The position numbers were made by a program, and so were the translations under genes. Shown one piece after another: positions 1 to 10,523 of a DNA stretch of 64,000 nt (positions within the stretch are counted from its first letter, which is position 1; the number at the start of each line of letters is the position of its first letter). Under the pieces are notes generated by a model. The model had not been told where the DNA came from. It ran no database searches and worked only from the letters and a program-made list of their open reading frames with translations. The DNA comes from Clitoria ternatea. Taxonomy: Eukaryota; Streptophyta; Magnoliopsida; Fabales; Fabaceae. Location: positions 80,293,501 through 80,357,500 of the forward strand of contig CM075670.1 in assembly GCA_037962975.1 (NCBI GenBank), written 5' to 3'.

Positions 1-1321
1 TTGGAAGGCTTGTTCGCATTCAGGAGTCCACTCAAATGAGTCTGTCCTCTTTAGCACCTTGTAGAATGACATGGATTTTTTGGCGAACTTTGAGAGGAAT
101 CGGGAAAGGGCCGCAATCCGCCCGGTTAGGCGTTGAACTTCCTTGACATTCTGAGGGCTTCGCATTTCTAAGATAGCCTGACACTCATCTGGGTTAGCCT
201 TGATGTCTCTTTAAGTGAGCATGTATCCTAGAAATTTTCCCCTCTTGGACCCCAAAAGAACACTTTTCGGGATTTAGCCGCATGTTGTGCCTGCGCAGCT
301 CGGCAAATATCTCCTCCAAGTCTTGTACGTGTGACTCAGCTTGTTTGGTGTTCACGACCATGTCATCCACATACACTTCCATATTCCTTCCGATCTGCTT
401 GGCGAATATCTTGTCTACCAATCTTTGGTAAGTTGCTCTTGTATTCTATAGGCTGAAAGGCATCACTCGGTAGCAGTAATTGGCTCCACCGATGATAAAT
501 GTCATTTTTTCCTCATCTTTTGGGTACATCGGATCTGGTTGTAGCCCGAGTAGTCGTCCATGAAGCTTAGCATCCTATAACCTGAAGTACCATCTACCAA
601 ACTATCAATGATAGGTAAAGGATAGGGATCTTTGGGACATACCTTGTTCAGGTCGGTGAAGTTAACATACATACGCCATTTGCCGCTTAACTTCCTTACC
701 ATGACTATGTTTGATAGCCAAGTCGGATACCGAACTTCTCGAATAAACTTTGCAGATAAAAGTTTCTCTGTCTCTTCTTTGACTGTGTTTTTCCGATCGG
801 GGCCTATCTTCCTGGGCCTTTGTGACACAGGCTTGGCATCTTGTTCAAGGTTGAGCGAGTGGCATATTACATTGGGATCAATGCCTGGCATTGTCGGTGG
901 GGTTCCAGGTAAATAAATCAGCATTTTCTCTTAATAGTCTGACGAGGGCATCCTTCAAGTTTGGTTTGAGAATCACGCTGATCCGTGTAAATTGGCCAGG
1001 GGAGAATCCGACTTGGATGAGCTTCAGTGATTTCACCGGTTGAGGCCTCTCGTATTCTCGATCGTCACGAGGGTCAAAACCCGCCTCCACATCTTCCTCG
1101 ATTATGAACGCTGCCTTGGGGCAGAGGCTTTTATGGTAACATGCCTGCGCCACCTCCGGGTCGGCTCTGACAATTCCCACTCTTCCATCCCCCAACGGGA
1201 ATTTCATCTTAGGTGCATGGTTGAAACGACAACACCTAAAGTGTTGAGCGAAAGTCGCCCCAATAGAGCATTGTAGGAGCTGAGGAAGTCTACCACCACG
1301 AACTTCACCCATATTGCACAA
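1..1321 (-). pseudogene. Element A pol: protease-RT linker and reverse transcriptase (broken)
   Basis: The stretch from 1321 to 878 encodes the region between protease and RT and ends in a FTWNP-like run. It then shifts frame into 924-502, which carries the RT N-terminal half (LLSAKFIREV, VCPKDPYPLP, SFMDDYSGYNQI). The next frame, 421-194, carries the YVDDMVV catalytic motif, whose DD pair binds the metal ions. The first 170 bases still read as RT thumb (TGRIAAL-like, WTPECEQAF). At least two frameshifts and one stop lie between these blocks, so no polyprotein can be made. Tat lineage is judged from wording, not from a tree. Confidence 0.8.
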
Positions 1322-1820
1322 CTATCTTTTTCGCTTCCAAAACTGGTCCTTAAGTCAATGCATCCTAAGACCTACACAGAATCACCTGAAAAACTAAAAA
1401 GCGCACCATCATATACCTTTGGAGTTGCTGGATGGGGAGACCCATTTTCTGGTACACCTTCCAATGCAGTATGTCTGCTGAACTTTCCTGGTCTATTAGG
1501 ACTCACTCTATCATGAAATCCTCAACCTCCATGGTAACCATCATTGGCTCATCTTGGTTTGGTCCTCCCCTTGGGAAATCTAACTTGTTGAATGTGATGA
1601 CCGCCGAGTCAAGATGTTCCTGCAATAAGTTTACCTAACCCGACCGGTGTGATCGGCGTGCGCGGGCTCCTGGGAATCCTCTTGAAATAGTGTGTATGAC
1701 TCGTTGTGTATCTCCTCTTTCTCCCACAAGCCTAAGAGATCAGGAGCGGGGGGCCCGTGAGCGGTTTTAGGTCTGGAGCTCCACTTGGTCAGGGAGGTCT
1801 CTCTCTCTTTTGTGAAAACC

Positions 1821-3012
1821 TTATCTAGGATTGTCATCCCTCTGAGCGACAAATCTCGTTAAGTGCCCCTGTCGGATCAGATGCTCTATTTGGTTACGGA
1901 GGGATCGACAGTTCTCGGTGGCATGGTCGTAGGTCATGTGGAATTCGTAGAATTTAGACATGTCTGATCCCTTGGGGCCCTCCCCCAGAGGCAGGAGAGC
2001 AAGGAGCCCCGTGTTATATACTTCGTGTAAGATCCGATCGTGGCGGTCCTCAAGTGGTGTGAAGTTCATGTAGAGGGGAGCAGTGTAAGCCTCAGTGCAT
2101 GCCTCTCAGTTTCTTCTTGGGCTTTTTCTTTTCAGCTCGGGGCGATGATTTCTTCCATCTACAGGGTTGGCTCGATCAGCAAGATTGGTCTGATCGGTTC
2201 CACGTTCATCAACAGCAATATACCTTGAGGCTTTAGCACGAAAGTCGTCCATGTCCAGTGGTGGCTTCTTCGTTAGGGAGTTAGCAAATTTCCCAGGACG
2301 TAAACCTATTTGAATGGCATGTAAGGCTACTTCCGGGCTGAGGTCTCGAATCTGGATGGCTTGCTCGAAGAAACGGGCCATATATTGTTTTAGGGACTCG
2401 CCTGGAAGTTGGCACAGATTAACCAGGCTATGTGATGTCTGCTGTACAACCCTGCTGGTGGAAAACTGGCTAAGAAACTTCTTACTCAGATCAGAAAAGT
2501 TAGAGACGCTCTTCAGAGGGAGGTGAGAGAACCAACAGAGTGCTGACTTAGCCAAAGTGGTGGGGAAGGTTCGACAGAAAAGGGAGTCAGACACCCTTGC
2601 TACTAGCATGGTATTGGTGTAGATGGTGAGATGGTCCTCTGGGTACCCCTACCGTCATATTTCTCAATCGCCGGGGGCTTGTAGTTGGGGGGGAGGGGGT
2701 AGGGGCTTCCATTATCAAGTCGGTCCAAGGATGTACAGCGAAAGTCAGCTCTAGATTGTATTTAGCAGTCTCTGTCTGGTATGAAGCCTGCCCGACAGTC
2801 TTTTGGCGTGTGGATCGATCAGTGCTGTGATTGGAGTCTTCGTGTTCCCTTTTCCTTTGCCCACGGAGTTATGCATTCTCCCGTTGGAGGTTGGCAACTG
2901 TTCTCTGTAAGGTTTCAACCATGTTGGTGAGGTGTTGTATCCGATCATCATGATCAGATGACGCCTGGTGCTCGTTGTCTTCTTCTCGTCGTGTGTTACG
3001 AGTGTTCACCAT
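1821..3012 (-). pseudogene. Element A gag (broken)
   Basis: A start codon at 3012 opens a frame (MVNTRNTRREEDNE...) that runs into a leucine-rich, probably coiled-coil stretch (LTNMVETLQRTVANL). The retrotransposon gag domain follows at 2609-2106, with WFSHLPLKS, FLSQFS and PGESLKQYMARF. A zinc-knuckle-side segment at 2069-1821 has the C-terminal form of Tat gag (YEFHMTYDHATENC, IEHLIRQGHL). Frame changes between the blocks show decay. Gag would form the particle that packages element RNA. Start choice rests on position just inside the primer binding site. Confidence 0.75.
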
Positions 3013-3090
3013 GGTTAAGGGTCGCCTGGGATCAGGATTAGGATTGGGGTTTAGGTGATGGTGGTGTAGGATCCGTTTTACCAGACCCTA

Positions 3091-3102
3091 CGGTGGGCGC
3101 CA
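3091..3102 (-). other. Element A primer binding site
   Basis: On the minus strand the LTR end GAACA is followed by three T residues and then TGGCGCCCACCG. TGG at the start pairs with the CCA end of a tRNA, and TGGCGCC is the usual start of PBS in several plant Ty3/gypsy groups. I did not identify the tRNA beyond this. Confidence 0.65.
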
Positions 3103-3105
3103 AAA

Positions 3106-3339
3106 TGTTCACACACAGAGTTTAGAGCACAAAACACTAGGAAAATCCTCCTAGGAATTAGGTTTATTAATCTCTATAATGTGTCATTTGGTTACAACGT
3201 ACGTGCAGCAAGTATTTTTATACCTAGGTTACAAAGTGGGCCTTGGCCCATTAGGTTATAGTCTAAATCCATCTACTACTAAATGACGTGAAGAGGTTTA
3301 AGGGGGTTGTAGGGACCACCCCTTAAACTCGGGGGAACA
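3106..3339 (-). repeat. Element A 5' LTR
   Basis: On the plus strand the segment runs from TGTTC (3106) to GAACA (3335-3339), a perfect 5-bp terminal inverted repeat of TG...CA type. It abuts the primer binding site on one side and a cut receptor-like coding sequence on the other. At 234 bp it is short for the Tat lineage. An alternative outer edge at 3346 (TGGGAAG) is possible because the receptor reading frame stays plausible for two more codons. Confidence 0.6.
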
Positions 3340-3565
3340 CTTCCCACTTGCAACATTCTTTATTTTGCTCGTCATTTCTCCATGTGGATAACATGCAATA
3401 GTTATCATAGAGACCTTGTTTGAGCATGAAAAGTACTTCTCTCTCCCTCTCTCTACACTTCGCTCCACCCTTCAGGGTTATCCTATTGAATCCATGGATT
3501 AAATGTGCAGATTGCAATAAAATGAGAAACAGTGCATAGAATACTTTGAGAATATAGCCACTCAT
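3340..3565 (-). pseudogene. LRR receptor-like protein, N-terminal fragment cut by element A
   Basis: From an ATG at 3565 the minus strand encodes a hydrophobic signal peptide (residues ~1-25, ending HLIHG). The N-terminal cap of an LRR protein follows: GGAKCREREREVL, KQGLYDNY, MLSTWRN and ECCKW. These are hallmarks of plant LRR receptor-like proteins of the Cf/EIX type, which sit in the plasma membrane with extracellular repeats and often act in defence or development. The frame leaves homology right after CCKW, where element A's LTR begins, so all LRR repeats, the membrane helix and tail are missing here. The rest probably lies to the left beyond element A. It is a gene remnant unless the element is spliced out, for which there is no sign. 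Confidence 0.75.
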
Positions 3566-4020
3566 TTTCTAGTTTCCGTGTTCACTGGTGTTTGCCAAGA
3601 TTCAAAACTGCACAGCAAGAGTCATCTTAAGAATTCTTTTAAAGGAAACTGTCATAGGATATAAATGTGTATTCGTTGAAAAATAAGAGTGGTAAGTTCA
3701 TGGCTGAAAGTTGAGCACTAAACATTAATCGTATCAAATTATATATTACATTCTGTATCCATTAACTGAATAATAGAATGTGAATTTGACCGTTCAATTG
3801 AAAGTTTTTATTGCATAAATTAAGTATACAACTAATTACCATAATACTAGAATTTAACATACAATAAAATTTTTAAACTACACAAAATTTAAAGTCCATT
3901 TTTTCTAAAAATTTGGCATAGGAATTCTATAAAATGTTATTATGTAGGGTAATTTTACAAAAGTTACTATGGGAAGAATAAGTTGATTTTTTTTCACATG
4001 TATATATATATATATGATTT
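3566..4020. other. Intergenic: upstream flank of the receptor-like fragment
   Basis: AT-rich sequence without coding potential. It is the 5' flank of the receptor-like fragment, itself interrupted 456 bp upstream of the ATG by element B. I see no convincing TATA box at the expected distance. Confidence 0.5.
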
Positions 4021-4025
4021 GCTAA

Positions 4026-5772
4026 TGTAACAGCCCAATTTTTAATCGGTAATTAAACAGTGAAAAATTAAAGTTTCTCAGAAAAATAAGAAATGAATCC
4101 TAGAAAATAGGAAATTTAATACAAGGATATTTTTAATCTGACTTAAAATGAAATTAAACGAAAATGGAACATAGAATAAAATAATAAAATAAAATAAAAA
4201 TCTTCAACAGTAAAATGTCACATGAAAAATCTTGCGAAATGTAGTAATTTCACAAGAGTTCTTCATCCTTCCTACCGCCTCATTTCATTTTGATTCGCTA
4301 CAGTGATTTTCTACAGTACCTGCTACAGTGATTGCTACAGTAACTGCCATTTGAAGCCTATAAATAAGGCTCCAACCTTCCAAATTTCCTAAAACCAAAA
4401 ACCTCACTAATCCTATAACCTTTCATCTCCCTTTTTAAGTTTTCAAAACCTTCATTGCCACACACAAGCTCTTTAATTTTTCATAAGAAGAAATTACGCA
4501 AACTTGAAGATTTGAGGAAATACAAGGGAGTTTAGCATAAGAAAAGCTTAAGGATCTTCAATTGAGGTAAGAAAGAGGAGATAGGATATTAAATACATAG
4601 AAATTAAGTTAGAATTGCTTGCTTAATTATTTGGAAACTCATTTAGCTAGATTTTAATTTAATTTGAATTAAATTATGAAATTGATGCCAAATAGTTTGA
4701 AATATGATATATGATATGTTTCTAATGTTGTATGATGATTTGGAACCAATTGACATATTTAATTTGCAATTGAAATCATTAAAACAGCAAAAACAGAGGG
4801 AAACAGAGTGCTGTCTTCATATATGGATTATACTTGTAAATATGATAAAATGCCATATCTTCTTGAATTTTACTATAAATTCTTATTGTTAAATTATGAA
4901 TAAATTTAATGATATAAATTTACTGCATTCATGCATCATATGCATTGGTCGTTCAAAGAATCCGCAGAGGGTTCTTTGAGGGGGTTCCCGGTGGGGGAAC
5001 GCGCTCTGTTGAGCAACAGACCTCTGCGGTGGTTTTATACCACGGTCGTCTTAAGGGCTAAGCAGTGTGTCCTTAAGGGGGGTCCCGCAACACTTGTTAT
5101 TGATATGATTGTATCGTTATCCGATGTTGGTGTTGCATTATGGGGCGCGGTATCGGTTGGATATCCGTAAAAATATTATTGCTGAAAAATCACTGCAGAT
5201 GTTCCCACCAGAATGGATCCATCATGCATTTTCATTCATATAGAGAATGGAATATTAATATAAATATAATACAAAATACGTGTTTGGCATCCACATCGCA
5301 TAGCATCATACTTGTGATTGTGTATGTTCTAATCTAATTTCTATTTATTTGATATTTTATCTCACACTTTCTGTTACTTGTGGCAACCCTTTAGTTGTTA
5401 ACCAGGAAGACATGTGACAAAGTGGATGTTGCTGAATATGGATGAATTATGAAGGCTTTTGATGATGATGCTTGCTTGCGTGACTACTATTGCTGTATTA
5501 TGTATATGCTATGTTTTGGTACTTTACATCTTTATTGTTTATAAGATCTAGGTGCCTGTTGTAAAATATAATATGTATAAAACTCTGATGTTATGTATAA
5601 TAATAAGAAGTCAATTATGAAAAGGTTGCGCACTCTGATATTGTATTAGTAACCTCTGGAATCAGGTTGTGAATCTCTTGATAATTACCAGGTGAAAAAT
5701 AAGTTATCCATGAGATTTTATATGGTGACAGTAATTATCTTAGGATTTGCAAGTTGACTCCAAGGCGTTACA
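4026..5772 (+). repeat. Element B 5' LTR (1747 bp)
   Basis: Begins TGTAACAGCCC and ends GGCGTTACA, and is repeated at 10524-12297. Inside, in order, lie a U3 with four tandem GCTACAGT-type repeats (about 4297-4350), a TATA box (4359-4366), a donor-like AG|GTAAG at 4567, a GC-rich box (about 4960-5165) and an acceptor-like TTTAG ending at 5394. No protein is encoded. Confidence 0.95.
4359..4366 (+). promoter_or_regulatory. Element B LTR TATA box
   Basis: TATAAATA lies about 330 bp into the LTR, just downstream of the GCTACAGT repeats. The same box is at 10883-10890 in the 3' LTR. It should position the start of element RNA about 30 bases further on. Confidence 0.7.
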
Positions 5773-5779
5773 ACTGAAG

Positions 5780-5791
5780 TGGTATCAGATC
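5780..5791 (+). other. Element B primer binding site (tRNA-iMet type)
   Basis: TGGTATCAGATC starts seven bases after the LTR end. It matches the plant initiator-Met PBS TGGTATCAGAGC except for one base near the end. Confidence 0.85.
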
Positions 5792-6033
5792 AATGGTATA
5801 TAAAATATAAAGAAAACCTTAGGAAGTAACTAGAAATTAAAGAAAGATAGCTTGAAGTGTGTAAACCTTGATTTCTATTTGTTTGAAATTTGTGTGCTTG
5901 TGTGTTATGTGTGCTCTTTGTATGTTTCTATTTAGTATAATTACTAGTTAGGTAACATAAAAATTGTTAGAACTCTGAGTATATTAGATACTCAGTAACT
6001 GAATGCAGTGGTACTCGTACCTATAGGATAAGA

Positions 6034-7150
6034 AATGGCTAGACGTCAGAACGATTTGCTGAGATCCTTGAAAGACAGGAACAACAAAGGTTAGCTAAAG
6101 GAACCCATGGACTTCACCGTTTCCTGAAAAGGAAACCTACCCAATTTAAAGGAAACTATAATCCAGAGGTGGGTTAACTGTGGATTAAAGAAATGGAACG
6201 TATCTTCCGATCCTTACCTTGCACTGAAGCCCAGAAGGTAGAATATGCTACCTATATGATGGTAGGAGAAGCAAAGAATTGGTGGATCTTCGCTCGCGAT
6301 AGATTACTAGAAGCTGGTAGACTACTTAACTAGGAAAATTTTAAAAATTTTAAAGAAAATTTCCTCAAGAAATATTTCCCTGCTAGTGTCAGGAGCAAAA
6401 AGGAATTAGAATTTTTAGAATTAAAGCAAGGGAATATGTCTGTTGGAGAATACACTACCAAATTTGAGGAATTATCATTGTTCTATCCTCCTTTCCAACA
6501 GCCAGGAACTGAGGCTTCTAAATGTGTCAAATTTGAAAAGGCCAGAAATTAAAGAAGCCATAGGACATCAGGAGATTAGGAGTTTTCCCACTTTAATCAA
6601 CAAATGCAGAATCTTTGAAGAGAACCATCAGGCTAGAATCGAGCAGGAGAAAAGTAGTAAACAATTAAGACCTCAACTAGTGAACTTTAAAAGGCGAGGA
6701 GCATTTAATCAGAATCAATTTCGAGGAGGATTAACTTCATCAACTGGAGGACGCGCAAACCAGCCAATCACATGGAACTGCTACAAGTGTGGAGGAAATC
6801 ATAGAACCCATGATTGTACACAGACAGATGTTACCTGTTTCCAATGAAACCAGAAGGGACATATTCGTCCTAACTGCCCACAACTTCACCAAGGCACTAA
6901 CACTGTGAATGTTAAAACTGAGAACAACAACAATGGAGTCAATAGAGGAGGAGCCAACATTCGAGATGGACGTAATACCAATGGTCGTGGAGGACTTAAT
7001 GTCAAAGGCACAGCTAGTCGAGGACGAGAAAATGGAAAACTAGTGAATAATCAGAATAAATCACCTGCAGCTGGCAGAGTATTTGTAATTAGTGGATCAG
7101 AGGCATCGTAGGCAGATGACTTAGTACAAAGTGAGTGCATTCTTAACGAT
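6034..7150 (+). pseudogene. Element B gag (broken)
   Basis: The frame starts about 6034 and carries the retrotransposon gag domain (WWIFARDRL, FLKKYFP, LELKQGNMSV, FYPPFQ). An Arg/Gly/Asn-rich tail and a CX2CX4HX4C zinc knuckle (CYKCGGNHRTHDC, about 6778-6816) follow. A second knuckle has a TGA (6845-6847) where its second cysteine should be. Other stops are at 6175 and 6331. About five bases are missing near 6540, shifting the frame. A further TAG at 7109 leads into the protease. Gag packages element RNA; this copy cannot. Confidence 0.85.
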
Positions 7151-10100
7151 ACTACTTTATTAGTTTTATTTGATTCTGGTGTGACACATTCTTTTATTGC
7201 TGAAGAATGTGTTAGGCGTCTGAATTTACCTATGAAATCTATGCAATATGATTTGCTTGTCTTTACTCCTACTAGTAACCATCTTAGGATAGCTAACGTG
7301 TATGAAGGTTCTTCTATACATATAGGAGGTAGAAATTTCAACGTGAACTTAGTATGTTTACCATTAAAGGACTTGGAAATTATCTTAAGGATGGATTGGT
7401 TATTTGCTAACCATGTCCTTGTGGATTGCCGTAATAAAACTGTGATTTTTCCACCTGACAACATGGAGTCTCAGGAGTATGATGCCTCATAAAACACTAT
7501 AGGATATTCCTTAAACAATGAAGCCCAATTATTCATGGTATTTTCACTTATAGAAGGAAAAGTTATTCCTGATGTAAGTAAGATACCAGTAGTCTGTGAA
7601 TTCTCAGAAGTATTCCCTGAGGATGTTCCAGGATTACCTCATGAACGAAAGATAGAATTCTCTATTGACCTAATTCCTAGAGCAGAACCCATTGCTAGAG
7701 CACCCTATAGAATGTCTCCAATGGAACTGACTGAACTAAAGAACCAAGTGGATGAGTTATTAGAAAAGCAATTCATACGACCTAGTGTATCTCCTTGGGG
7801 AGCACCTGTACTACTAGTTAAGAAAAAGGATGGTAGTATGAGACTTTGTGTCGATTATCGCCAACTGAACAAAGTGACAGTTAAGAATAAATACCCGTTA
7901 CCAAGGATTGATGACCTTATTGATCAACTATGAGGAGCTACTGTGTTCTCTAAGATAGACCTGAGATCGGGATACCATTAAATTCGCATAAAGAAAAAAG
8001 ATATTCCAAAGACAGCCTTTAGAACATGCTATGGCCATTATGAATATTTAGTTATGCCTTTTGGTGTAACTAATGCTCCAGCCGTGTTCATGGACTACAT
8101 GAACCGGATATTCCATCCATACCTTGATCAATTTGTCATTGTCTTTATAGATGATATTCTCATCTATTCCAAAACCTAGGAGGAGCATGAGAAGCATTTG
8201 TACTTAGTGCTACAAATACTAAAGGAGAAGCAGCTATATGCCACACTATCCAAATGTGAGTTTTGGCTTGATGAAGTAAAATTCTTAGGCCATGTGATAT
8301 CTAAGAATGGAGTGTCAGTCGACCCTGTGAAGATTGAAGCTGTAATAGCTTAGGAAAAGCTGAAGACTGTCACAGAAATCAGGAGTTTCTTAGGACTTGC
8401 GGGTTACTATCAAAGGTTTATTGAAGGATTCTCCCGAATTGCCCTACCAATGACTCGATTAACCTGTAAAAATAAACCATTCGTTTGGACTCCTGAATGC
8501 GAAGCAAGTTTCCAAGAATTAAAGAAAAGATTAACAACTGCACCAGTTCTAGCTTTACCAAACCCCCAAGAAAACTTTGAAGTTTATTGTGATGCTTCAA
8601 AGTTGGGACTTGGTTGTGTCCTAATGCAACAAAGAAAAGTAATTGCTTATGCTTCAAGGAAATTACGACCACACGAACTTAATTACCCTACTCATGACTT
8701 AGAATTGGCGGCCATTGTCTTTGCTTTAAAAATTTGGAGGCACTACTTATACAGTGCAAAGTTTAAAGTTTATAGTGATCTTAAGAGTCTCAAATACCTA
8801 TTTGATCAAAAAGAATTAAATATGAGACAACGCTGATGGATGGAATTTCTCAAGGATTATGACTTCGAGTTGAAGTACCATCCAGGGAAAGCCAACGTAG
8901 TAGCTGACGCGCTTAGTAGAAAAGTTATTCATATGGCAGCTTTGATGATAAAAGAATTAGAAATGATTGAACAATTTAGAGATTTAAACATAGCAGTCGA
9001 GGAGAAATCTTCAGTAAATATGGTGGTCAGAGTTCTGAAAATCGCTAATAATTTTCTGAAGATGGTGTGTGAAAAACAAAGATTGGATGTGTGTCTCCAA
9101 GGAATGATCGAGACACAACACAATGGGAAAGATCTAGGATTACAAGAAGGTTCAGATGGAGTATGGAGAATGAAAGGAAGAATATGTGTCCCAGAGGATA
9201 CAAAACTAAAGAAGATGATTCTAGATGAAGCCCATAAAAGCATGCTTAGTATTCATCCTGGATCTACGAAGATGTATCAAGATTTAAGAAAGGATTTCTG
9301 GTGGAAGAGGATGAAAAAGGAGATAGCTGAGTATGTTTCATCTTGCTTAATATGTCAGAAAAGTAAAGTAGAACATCAAAAACCATCTGGTGGATTACAA
9401 CCACTAGAAATACCAGTATGGAAATGGGATGACATTGCCATGGACTTTGTGTCAAGCTTACCTAAAACACAAAGAGGCAATGATTCTATCTGGGTGATAG
9501 TCGATAGATTAACAAAATCAGCCCATTTTCTTCCAATCAACATGAAGCATTCACTTGAGAAATTGGCTCAAGTGTATATAAAGGAGATAGTGAGATTACA
9601 TGGAGCACCGTCAAGCATAATATCTGATAGAGATCCTAGATTTACTTCTCGATTCTGGGAAGTTTGCATTTAGCTTGGTACTAGACTGAAGTTAAGCTCT
9701 GCCTATCATCCACAGACTGATGGCCAGTCAAAGAGGACTATCCAAAGTCTGGAGGATTTACTGAGAGCATATGTATTAGAACATGGTGGAAGCTGGGAAC
9801 ATTACCTTCCACTAATCAAATTCACATATAATAATAGTTATCACTCAAGCATTAGGATGGCACCATATGAAGCATTGTATGATAGAAAGTGCAGGACACC
9901 AATTTGTTGGTTAGAGACAGGTGAGCACCTGACTCTTGGACCAGAAATTGTCCAGCAAACAACAGAGCAAATTCGGATGATTAGAGAAAGGATGAAAATT
10001 GCGCAGGATCGACAGAAGTCATATTATGATCAAAGGAGGAAGCCATTAGAATTCCAAGTTGGAGATTATGTATTCTTAAAGGTATCACCCAACAAAGGAG

Positions 10101-10474
10101 TTGGAAGAGTGTTAAAAAGTAAGAAGGTTACTCCAAGATATATAGGACCATATGAGATTCTGAAAAAAATTGGTAAAGTGGCATATCAGATTGCATTGCC
10201 ACCTCACCTTTCCAATCTTCATAATGTGTTCCATGTCTCACAATTACGGAAGTATGTACTTGATCCAGACCATGTGATCGAGACTGATGATATAGAAGTT
10301 AAGGAAAACCTTACGATTCCAGTAACAGCAGTGAAGATAATGGATAGAGACATCAAACGACTAAGAGGCAAGGAGATCTCATTGGTGAAAGTAGCTTGGC
10401 AACAAGGAGATGAAATAAGCATGACTTGGGAACAAGAAGATGAGATGAGAAGTCAATATCCTGAATTATTTTAA
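7151..10474 (+). pseudogene. Element B pol: protease, RT, RNase H, integrase, chromodomain-like end (broken by stops)
   Basis: The whole stretch stays in one frame. Protease has the active-site form FDSGVTHSFI (about 7168). RT begins near 7610 (EVFPEDVPGLP) and has VSPWGAPVLLVKKKDGS and the FIDDIL catalytic motif (about 8147). RNase H has VYCDASKLGLGC (about 8580). Integrase has a zinc-binding part (HPGSTKMY, CLICQKSK), the first catalytic Asp in AMDFV, the second in SDRDPRF, and the Glu-bearing motif followed by TIQSLEDLL. The end has VFHVSQLRKY and a group-II chromodomain-like block (VKVAWQQG, TWEQEDEM). In-frame stops lie at 7490, 7931, 7979, 8177, 8351, 8834 and 9671. The normal terminator is at 10472. 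Confidence 0.9.
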
Positions 10475-10513
10475 CAAGGTACGTTTAAACTTCGAGGACG
10501 AAATTTTTATAAC

Positions 10514-10523
10514 AGGGGGAGAG
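10514..10523 (+). other. Element B polypurine tract
   Basis: AGGGGGAGAG sits directly before the 3' LTR and is preceded by TTCGAGGACGAAATTTTT, a block shared with elements C, D and E at the same place. It would prime plus-strand DNA synthesis. Confidence 0.85.

Larger units (their letters stand above)
1..3339 (-). mobile_element. Element A: Tat-lineage Ty3/gypsy retrotransposon, 5' half
   Basis: Reading on the minus strand from 3339 down to the window edge, the order is LTR, primer binding site, gag, protease/linker, reverse transcriptase. The RT wording (CPKDPYPLP, SFMDDYSGYNQI, YVDDMVV) is typical of the plant Tat/Ogre/Retand group of Ty3/gypsy elements. The frame is broken several times, so the copy is inactive. 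The remaining RT, RNase H, integrase and 3' LTR lie outside the window. Its right edge cuts a receptor-like gene, which fixes the insertion point; the target duplication cannot be tested because the other end is not visible. Confidence 0.85.

Noticed and set aside
4931..5170. Open frame of 79 codons in the B LTR
   Set aside because: It is the LTR GC-rich box, with no start context or domain. In the 3' LTR the long frame is not kept, though the sequence is nearly identical.
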